This document shows positions 61,301 to 64,000 of a stretch of 64,000 nt of DNA, piece by piece. Numbering within the stretch: the stretch's first letter is position 1; every line of letters begins with the position of its first letter. The notes under the pieces are model-generated. The model was not told where the DNA came from, did no database searches, and worked only from the letters and a program-made list of their open reading frames with translations. The stretch spans positions 17,058,390-17,122,389 of the forward strand of contig NC_079906.1 in NCBI RefSeq assembly GCF_024868665.1, written 5' to 3'. The position numbers and the translations under genes were made by a program. The stretch comes from Triplophysa rosa. Taxonomy: Eukaryota > Chordata > Actinopteri > Cypriniformes > Nemacheilidae.

Positions 61301-63499
61301 CTTTGGAAGCTCTCGCTAACTTGCTCAGTTACTCCTCTCTGTATAATCAAAGTAATGATCAACTTTTGGATAGAGCCGTTGTTGTTCTCCCACAGCTATG
61401 ACGAAAAAAGATCAACAGAAAACAATAGTCTAAATGGTTTATAAAGATAGGTTTATGAAGATAAAAACTTGTGGTATGGTAATACTGATGCCATTTTTAC
61501 ACACAGCGTCTTTGTTTACAAAACCTTCCTGAGATAAGAACTGTGGTAATGGGCGTTTCGTTTCTGACACGCAGTGTATGAAGAAAGACCAATCACAACT
61601 GATTGGGCCAGGTAGGGAGGAGCTTAGAGAAGCGGAAAATTTGAACAGCTTCAGAGGAATCGTTAAGGGATCTTTGAGAAATGGATAGATACTAAATGCT
61701 TATTTTAAGAAAATAGCACCTTTTTTTACCTTTGATGCATTTGAACATGTTGTTGGGAACTCTAATACAACATTAGGACACTTACAAAAACCTTTAAACC
61801 TGCTCTTTAAGTGACTTGCTAAGAGACACGGTGACAATACCTCTGTGTCCCTTATGGGGTATCTCAGTTGACTACCTGCCACCTTACAGTTACTAGCCAA
61901 CATCTTCACCTACAGTAGGATTGATCCTCTCATCACTAATAGGGTCACCATTCCATTCTAGTAAGCTCACCTTTATAAATGGGTGCCGGAGGAGCTTGGG
62001 CCACTTTCCGAACTTTTACAGTAGGTACAGTAGTGTGTCCCGCTGCCCCAATTCCCACAGGCTGCTCCAGGTACCCCAGCAGGTTATTCCTATTTGACGT
62101 TTCTTCCAAATGTCCCATATGTCTGCAGATTTTTTCATTCAGCTGTTCATTAGGTAGCCACCGTCGGAGGTTCTCCAACCGCTGCGAGACAGAGCGAGAC
62201 GTCTGTAAGTGTGTTCTGGGCTTAACCTCTGACCCTGATGTGGGTGGATCAGGCTGATGAATAGCACTGAGAGCAGACAGATCGTTGAGGTAGCGTACAG
62301 ATGTGTTGTCTACTGCTGAGGAGCGTGTGCTGTCCAGCTCTGCATTCTGCATGTCTCTGGTGTCCCGCTGACACACCAGTTGGTTTAAAGAAAGATCTGG
62401 GTGAGAGACGCCCATCTCTGTTGGTAACAACAGGGTGTCTGGTTCAGAGTGGGTCTGGGACACTGGCAGTGGAGATGCTTCCCTATGAAAACAAGACAAA
62501 TGGAGCTTACACTGAAGAGTCCTATTATAGAATATCTATACAACGATCCAAATGTGACCCTGGATCACAAAACCAGTCTTAAGTAGCACGGGAACATTTT
62601 TAGTAAAAGACAAAAATACATTGTGTGGGTCAAAATTATCGATTTTTCTTTTATGCCCAAAATCATTAGGATATTAAGTAAAGATAATGTTCCATGAAGA
62701 TACTTTTTAAATTTTCTACCCTAAATATATACAAACTTTATTTTCATGAGTGGATGGTCTGCCACAGTGCCCCTGATTAACAACTTCAAAGGCAATTTTC
62801 TCAATATTTAGATTTTTTTGCATCCTCAGATTCCAGTTTTAAACCGTTGTATCTCGGCCAGATATTGTCCGATCCTGACAACTCATACATCAGTAGAAAG
62901 CTTAATTATTCAGATTTCAGATTATGTAAAAATCTCAATTTCGAAAAATTGACTCATAAGACTGGTTTTGTTGTCCAGGGTCACAAATGACAACAGAAAA
63001 TGAAAACAGTTAAAGCTGGACTGAAGGAGGAAGCTTCAACTACATATGTGCTGCATGTCTGAACAACAGAAGCAGAAGTGGTGGTTCCTTGTTCAAATGT
63101 CTAGCTCGGTTTGTTTAACAGCGATAAATAGCAAACTAATCTAATGCTACAAAGACTGAATTCATTGAAGTCTGCATAGTTCATAGCCTGTTCTGACCGC
63201 TAGTTCCTTCAATTTTAGCATGTTTTGAATATAATCTCATGCTGTAATCATTTACGCAAATAATGAACTAGTGTTACAGAAAAGCCTCTTCTCTTTGTAA
63301 TCCTTTTACAATTAACACATTAATCATTTTGTGACTTTTACCTGTATGAAGCGAGTGGTTCTCTGAACTCCACAGCGCTGGGCCTCATGGTGTTGTTGTC
63401 CAGAGTGCTGTTCCTTAGGGGACTGCGGGAACTTTTGTCTGGACTGCGACGACTCCGGGTTCTGGACTTGGACCCACTTTCCTCCATATGATGCCCATC
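36959..63499 (-). CDS. cep350: centrosomal protein 350 (CEP350), 34 exons, 5' end outside window
   Basis: CEP350 is a large centrosome, centriole and microtubule-anchoring protein that works with FOP/CEP43. Thirty-four coding exons join in phase to 2,911 residues, against about 3,117 for human; the missing N-terminal exons lie right of the window. Visible landmarks: SRSPLR...VEFREPLASYR near the N-terminus, a charged coiled-coil region (KQEERKKRQAEERKAQREEE), the conserved central block ELQFAPGVLQQRL through LLEEKG, coiled-coil segments KRLQEANKAARRERQ and KREQQLMQRRKHAEELLEWR, RIRALKDELRKRK, one CAP-Gly domain (about 39688-39895, motif GTYDG), and the C-terminal block SGQEELAKRL to WVNYDEDEL. 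Most remembered human segments are matched one to one. All introns are GT-AG except the one after exon 20, which appears to be GC-AG. Confidence in identity is very high; small exon-edge shifts are possible. Confidence 0.97.
37247..37568. mobile_element. hAT-type element, TAGGGCTG termini
   Basis: Begins TAGGGCTGATAAACGATTAA and ends with the inverse (TTAATCGTTTAACAGCCCTA). Flanked by TTAGATGG and TTAGGTGG, an 8-bp duplication with one mismatch. AT-rich interior, no reading frame. In the cep350 intron between the last two exons. Confidence 0.85.
37615..37737 (-). CDS. cep350: cep350 window exon 33
   Basis: Encodes KTDWQKMIKFGRKKRDRVDH, identical to human over most of its length. Forty-one whole codons. 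Confidence 0.97.
37840..37986 (-). CDS. cep350: cep350 window exon 32
   Basis: Encodes AVFDLSWEVIKDIYAEDP and QWMKPHRLNSNYFHRVK, matching human AVFDLTKEIFEEIFAEDP and WMKPCRINSSYFRRVK. Confidence 0.96.
38077..38541 (-). CDS. cep350: cep350 window exon 31
   Basis: Encodes GTSGQEELAKRLTELELSRE and GDDQDWFDEDFGLSS, nearly identical to human, then a Gln/Lys run (QQQQKQKQQK). Confidence 0.96.
38913..40828 (-). CDS. cep350: cep350 window exon 30 (1.9 kb, CAP-Gly domain)
   Basis: A 639-codon exon, mostly acidic and disordered, carrying the CAP-Gly domain at about 39688-39895: FCVGDRVLVSNVQPGTLRFK, GFWAGVELDNPEG, GTYDGVVYFECRENHGIFA. CAP-Gly domains bind tubulin or EB-type C-termini. A DDFDSSFESFKEDI stretch before it parallels the human EDFEVSSF motif. 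The exon ends PEHCNRP at a GTAAGT donor. Confidence 0.96.
40919..40995 (-). CDS. cep350: cep350 window exon 29
   Basis: Encodes ETSKNWKIVTESEKSVPTE, matching the human SETAKNWKSLTESE segment. Seventy-seven bp. Confidence 0.93.
41080..41216 (-). CDS. cep350: cep350 window exon 28
   Basis: Encodes SYNDFIQKTKAELSKEPDN then TEKPRIKPPPLQ, matching the human SYDEFIKKTEAELS...SEKPKIKP segment. Confidence 0.94.
41388..41548 (-). CDS. cep350: cep350 window exon 27
   Basis: Encodes SDQSDIESRIRALKDELRKR and KKEQKKRHKERLKAQEASLL, nearly identical to human. Confidence 0.96.
42184..42346 (-). CDS. cep350: cep350 window exon 26
   Basis: Encodes SPPGKASLSSVRHPDGSQTG and a Ser/His-rich tail. Weakly conserved; placed by phase and splice sites. 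Confidence 0.82.
42558..42748 (-). CDS. cep350: cep350 window exon 25
   Basis: Encodes GSEDDSPALSVSSVHTDLSV and IYSPEFHTTDSKQ. Ser/acidic linker. Confidence 0.87.
42845..43068 (-). CDS. cep350: cep350 window exon 24
   Basis: Encodes FLTKREQQLMQRRKHAEELL and EEAEVRRMEKQALAAWEK, a conserved coiled coil. Preceded by a GA-rich tract. Confidence 0.95.
43069..47346. other. cep350 intron between window exons 23 and 24 (4.3 kb)
   Basis: No exon or gene seen. GA-rich tracts at 43075-43140 and 45005-45030, poly(A) at 44399-44413, a 43-bp foldback at 46172-46214; otherwise AT-rich unique-looking DNA. Confidence 0.6.
46172..46214. mobile_element. minimal TTAA-flanked foldback (43 bp)
   Basis: AGGAATAGTTTACC... 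folds on ...GGTTAACTATTCCT, with TTAA at 46168-46171 and 46215-46218. It looks like a MITE reduced to its two arms. Confidence 0.7.
47347..47504 (-). CDS. cep350: cep350 window exon 23
   Basis: Encodes ETRSPSPLSVSGSETSSIMQ and KLKKMRIHMDEK, matching the human SETSSIMQKLKKMR segment. Confidence 0.95.
47698..47844 (-). CDS. cep350: cep350 window exon 22
   Basis: Encodes EIKRLQEANKAARRERQLLL and a coiled coil to SGDANL. Forty-nine whole codons; donor GTTAGT. Confidence 0.95.
47975..48062 (-). CDS. cep350: cep350 window exon 21
   Basis: Encodes RLRDKGEDDKMPPLRKRQRG then LIMKLQQEQ, matching human LRDKGEDDKMPPLRKKQRGL. Confidence 0.95.
48504..48691 (-). CDS. cep350: cep350 window exon 20 (GC donor)
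   Basis: Encodes QEGSTPFSSGQDSFSKFTMD and KTKAELAWLEHQKR, nearly identical to human. The conserved coding ends at AAGAG|GCAGGA, so the following intron starts with GC rather than GT. Confidence 0.92.
48953..49155 (-). CDS. cep350: cep350 window exon 19
   Basis: Encodes YSVKFEDSMTEDEIEEKSFR and SLLPSEAHRRESLD, conserved in CEP350. Confidence 0.94.
49301..49461 (-). CDS. cep350: cep350 window exon 18
   Basis: Encodes SHYDQKEKQEKDRSSSSVED and SFRSDSIHSLLEEKG. Confidence 0.93.
49550..49639 (-). CDS. cep350: cep350 window exon 17
   Basis: Encodes DSSRDSETETPPDSLSGSIP. Ninety bp, symmetrical phase 2. Confidence 0.9.
49773..49906 (-). CDS. cep350: cep350 window exon 16
   Basis: Encodes MTELARSQIAGALSVPGPSL, matching the human MTELARSQI segment. 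The acceptor lies in a GA/CT tract. Confidence 0.93.
49959..50053. mobile_element. short AGGGATACTTCACCC MITE flanked by TTAA
   Basis: A 95-bp deletion form of the AGGGATAGTTCAC family. TTAA at 49955-49958 and 50054-50057. It lies next to the LINE fragment at 50075. Confidence 0.8.
50075..50575 (-). mobile_element. 5'-truncated L2-type LINE
   Basis: A minus-strand open frame (50279-50566) contains DWNNLPLATRSADS and FKNRLKTHLF, a pattern typical of the region after reverse transcriptase in L2/Rex-like LINEs. It is followed by a 3' UTR ending in CTTTGGATAAAGCGTCTGCT and AAATGTAAATGTA. That tail is the one carried by the window's SINEs. The 5' end is missing. Located in a cep350 intron. Confidence 0.8.
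50650..50790 (-). CDS. cep350: cep350 window exon 15
   Basis: Coiled coil: AHAELQESFLQSQQQALGGL then HESANKMIHQQAEATRHTA. Forty-seven whole codons. Confidence 0.93.
50912..51022 (-). CDS. cep350: cep350 window exon 14
   Basis: Coiled coil: QQRHEHELNLLRMKAEQEAL then ETQHQLEESRQRAAR. Thirty-seven whole codons. Confidence 0.93.
51139..51302 (-). CDS. cep350: cep350 window exon 13
   Basis: Encodes ELQFAPGVLQQRLSVELCYL and ESVRQLSDVERVRGVSLAQQ, strongly conserved in CEP350. Confidence 0.95.
51515..51756 (-). CDS. cep350: cep350 window exon 12
   Basis: Encodes LSFDGKKSPRSPSMTPAAGS and a run of eight serines. Disordered linker before the conserved central block. Confidence 0.88.
52288..52345. repeat. 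(TG)n microsatellite
   Basis: TG tract with TGCGTCCGTG interruptions in a cep350 intron (51757-52870). Confidence 0.9.
52871..53042 (-). CDS. cep350: cep350 window exon 11
   Basis: Encodes TERSLLEEHRNTFSALSDIP followed by a Ser/Arg stretch and LGGASVHSIHR. Confidence 0.88.
53144..53289 (-). CDS. cep350: cep350 window exon 10
   Basis: Encodes NGYGHFSPLDEMLSGRSASD and a Ser-rich tail. Phase fits neighbours. Confidence 0.88.
53615..53756 (-). CDS. cep350: cep350 window exon 9
   Basis: Encodes RSGANSLDEMAYEDDFISSR and SQSASKRSPNGL. Phases fit neighbours. Confidence 0.88.
53873..54777 (-). CDS. cep350: cep350 window exon 8 (905 bp)
   Basis: Large exon with LGFAGSSWLHSDHRN, MSRIEALKATAASLSNRIE and a Ser/acidic region (SEGSMSEDEDDLQELP), ending HSVINIFTKNMPSYGK. 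Phase 2 to phase 1. Confidence 0.94.
55356..55480 (-). CDS. cep350: cep350 window exon 7
   Basis: Encodes YRPAYQPSGESDKENKRHDR and SSSDLSLPEQRQPPF. Low complexity; placed by phase and splice signals. Confidence 0.82.
55578..56206 (-). CDS. cep350: cep350 window exon 6 (coiled coil)
   Basis: Encodes STDLLSADIRSILDDLQLGE, then YDAEAVRMYITQKQEERKKR and a long charged helix, ending with an alanine run (INAAAAAAEAAAV) coded by GCA/GCT/GCC repeats. Donor GTAAGC. Confidence 0.94.
56207..57132. other. cep350 intron, no feature seen
   Basis: About 0.9 kb of non-coding DNA between window exons 5 and 6; no repeat family recognised. Confidence 0.55.
57133..57249 (-). CDS. cep350: cep350 window exon 5
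   Basis: Encodes WRDGQKLVKMMLGPAPRIP, a recognisable CEP350 segment. Symmetrical phase 1. Confidence 0.9.
57250..58454. other. cep350 intron, no feature seen
   Basis: About 1.2 kb between window exons 4 and 5. No exon or repeat recognised. Confidence 0.55.
58455..58577 (-). CDS. cep350: cep350 window exon 4
   Basis: Lys/Arg-rich exon: KPKQRPAERERTKEKKPSKP then KVHRSSSAPDSNDKPG. Symmetrical phase 1. Confidence 0.88.
58692..59354. mobile_element. hAT-type element, 663 bp, perfect 8-bp target duplication
   Basis: Starts TAGGGCTGTCACGATTATTA and ends with the inverse ending GTGACAGCCCTA. The direct repeat GTCAGGTC stands at 58684-58691 and 59355-59362. Subterminal repeats of ATCGCGAT type occur near the left end, and TTAATCGTC repeats near the right. 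No transposase frame remains. Confidence 0.92.
59550..59690 (-). mobile_element. tRNA-derived SINE, diverged
   Basis: Minus-strand order: tRNA-like box with AAGGTTGCGGCTTTGATTTT, then GTGCTGATAAAATGCATACC, then a tail like TTTCTTTGGGTAAAAG. Same family as 10545-10672. Confidence 0.65.
59871..60023. mobile_element. AGGAATAGTTCACC MITE
   Basis: Left end AAGGAATAGTTCACCG and right end GGGTGAACTATTCCTTTAA, with the TGACGACAGAATTGTCATTT segment characteristic of the family. The left TTAA is changed to ATAA. Confidence 0.8.
60091..60204 (-). CDS. cep350: cep350 window exon 3
   Basis: Encodes TPNGKVWAEEDFQSFSREIY and KDLTQRLTG. Phase 1 to phase 1. Confidence 0.9.
60331..61806. mobile_element. TTAA-flanked DNA element carrying a broken THAP-like domain
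   Basis: Ends AGAGCAGGTTT and AAACCTGCTCT, with TTAA at 60327-60330 and 61807-61810. On the plus strand from 60619 a frame reads RCVLCCECKCTLFSLPKDDD then VKDQWLHF. After a T tract (60711-60720) a different frame carries CAHHFTDDCFSHFGEFNAGF. Together these resemble a THAP zinc-finger layout (C-x2-C ... W ... CxxHF) but are split by a frameshift and stop codons. Confidence 0.65.
60619..60870 (+). pseudogene. THAP-domain-like remnant, frameshifted
   Basis: Two reading frames are needed to see the whole domain-like pattern, and an in-frame stop precedes the CAHHF part while another follows GFASR. It is therefore not expected to make a protein. THAP domains occur in P-element-type transposases and their domesticated relatives. 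The assignment rests on motif spacing only. Confidence 0.55.
61971..62482 (-). CDS. cep350: cep350 window exon 2
   Basis: A 512-bp exon with motifs VRYLNDLSALSAIHQPDPP and RLENLRRWLPNEQLNEKICR. Ends AAAG|GTGAGC in phase 1. Mostly disordered, Ser/Pro-rich. Confidence 0.92.
62553..62985. mobile_element. MITE with TGTGACCCTGG termini
   Basis: Left arm TGTGACCCTGGATCACAAAA and right arm TTTTGTTGTCCAGGGTCACA are inverted copies of about 29 bp. The interior holds the ATATTTAGATTTTTTTGCATC and GGCCAGATATTGTCC strings frequent in cyprinid repeats. Confidence 0.85.
63342..63499 (-). CDS. cep350: cep350 window exon 1 (first visible)
   Basis: Encodes SRRSPDKSSRSPLRNSTLD and AVEFREPLASYR, matching the human N-terminal segment SRSPLRATTLE...VEFREPLVSYR. 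Begins in phase 0, so at least one more coding exon lies upstream. Confidence 0.9.
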
Positions 63500-63588
63500 T
63501 GTAGTAAATACATGAATTGTACTGATACTTTAACATCTCTGCAGAAATTATGCATACATGAAGGCAATACTCTGCAAACTACACTTAA

Positions 63589-63946
63589 AGCAACACTTTG
63601 TAGCTTTTTCCACCTTAAAATTATGTCTCTAAAATTATTTCAGTGGTAGAACAACTCTTAACTGGACGACTTCTACTCCCGCTGCTACCTGAGCAGCCTA
63701 CAGCTACAACCACACTCTAAGTTCTGTGTTCGGGTCGGTACACACAGCCCCGCCCATCCCCTGCCGGTGGAAGGGTGTGAAACGGTTTCCAAACAATGTT
63801 TCTGCATTCGCCGGTTTCATCAGTTTAGTCAACAAATTCGCACACAGGGAAGCTTATACAGCGACATTATTTACGACACTTGTAACAGACAATTGCGCTA
63901 ATCAACCACATGGGGGAGCTGTCAGCAAAAGTTCTACAGTGTTGCT
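63589..63946. mobile_element. MITE with AGCAACAC termini flanked by TTAA
   Basis: Left end AGCAACACTTTGTAGCTTTT, right end AGTTCTACAGTGTTGCT, and TTAA at 63585-63588 and 63947-63950. In the cep350 intron at the right edge. The open frame inside is not a gene. Confidence 0.8.
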
Positions 63947-63957
63947 TTAACACTGAG

Positions 63958-64000
63958 CAGTGGTTCTCAATAGGGGGGCCGTGGACCACAAGGGGGCCCC
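63958..64000. mobile_element. start of a hAT-type element (cut by window edge)
   Basis: CAGTGGTTCTCAATAGGGGG is a typical hAT-family terminus. The other end lies outside the window. Confidence 0.55.

Noticed and set aside
63726..63950. 74-residue plus-strand frame
   Set aside because: Lies within the MITE at 63589-63946.

Overview
The window is a piece of a ray-finned fish genome, most likely a cypriniform (carp, barb or danio relative). It shows spliced vertebrate genes with AT-rich introns, tRNA-derived SINEs and L2-type LINE fragments that share a tail (TCGCTTTGGATAAAAGCG and similar), and many short inverted-repeat elements beginning AGGGATAGTTCAC next to TTAA, all common in cyprinid DNA. 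The species assignment is an inference from repeats. The gene assignments come from translated exons compared with remembered vertebrate proteins.

Three protein-coding genes lie head to tail on the minus strand. From right to left (the direction of transcription) they are CEP350 (36959-63499, 34 exons, 5' end beyond the right edge), QSOX1 (12915-34448, complete, 12 exons) and LHX4 (1496-4897, exons 1 and 2 only, the rest beyond the left edge). This is the CEP350-QSOX1-LHX4 order known from human 1q25, so the block is old conserved synteny. In CEP350 and QSOX1 the reading frame can be carried through every splice junction from first visible to last exon with no unresolved phase. One CEP350 intron appears to use a GC donor.

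Layout: 1-1495, LHX4 intron 2 (partial); 1496-4897, LHX4 exons 2 and 1 around intron 1; 4898-5340, GC-richer LHX4 leader and promoter area; 5350-11767, intergenic with one MITE, one SINE and a cluster of bicoid-class homeodomain motifs; 11768-12274, a hAT-type element just past the QSOX1 poly(A) region; 12325-34448, QSOX1; 34449-35135, short QSOX1 promoter/intergenic gap; 35135-36958, CEP350 3' UTR; 36959-63499, CEP350; 63500-64000, a CEP350 intron holding a MITE and the start of a hAT-type element.

The genes do not form a pathway. CEP350 is a centrosomal and microtubule-anchoring protein, QSOX1 a secretory-pathway sulfhydryl oxidase, and LHX4 a LIM-homeodomain transcription factor of pituitary and motor-neuron development. 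A plausible functional link is regulatory: non-coding, higher-complexity islands in QSOX1 introns and the QSOX1-LHX4 gap could serve LHX4. No prokaryotic-type system, CRISPR array, tRNA or rRNA gene was seen. Novelty here is in splice-site usage, possible regulatory DNA and transposable-element structure, not in a new protein system.
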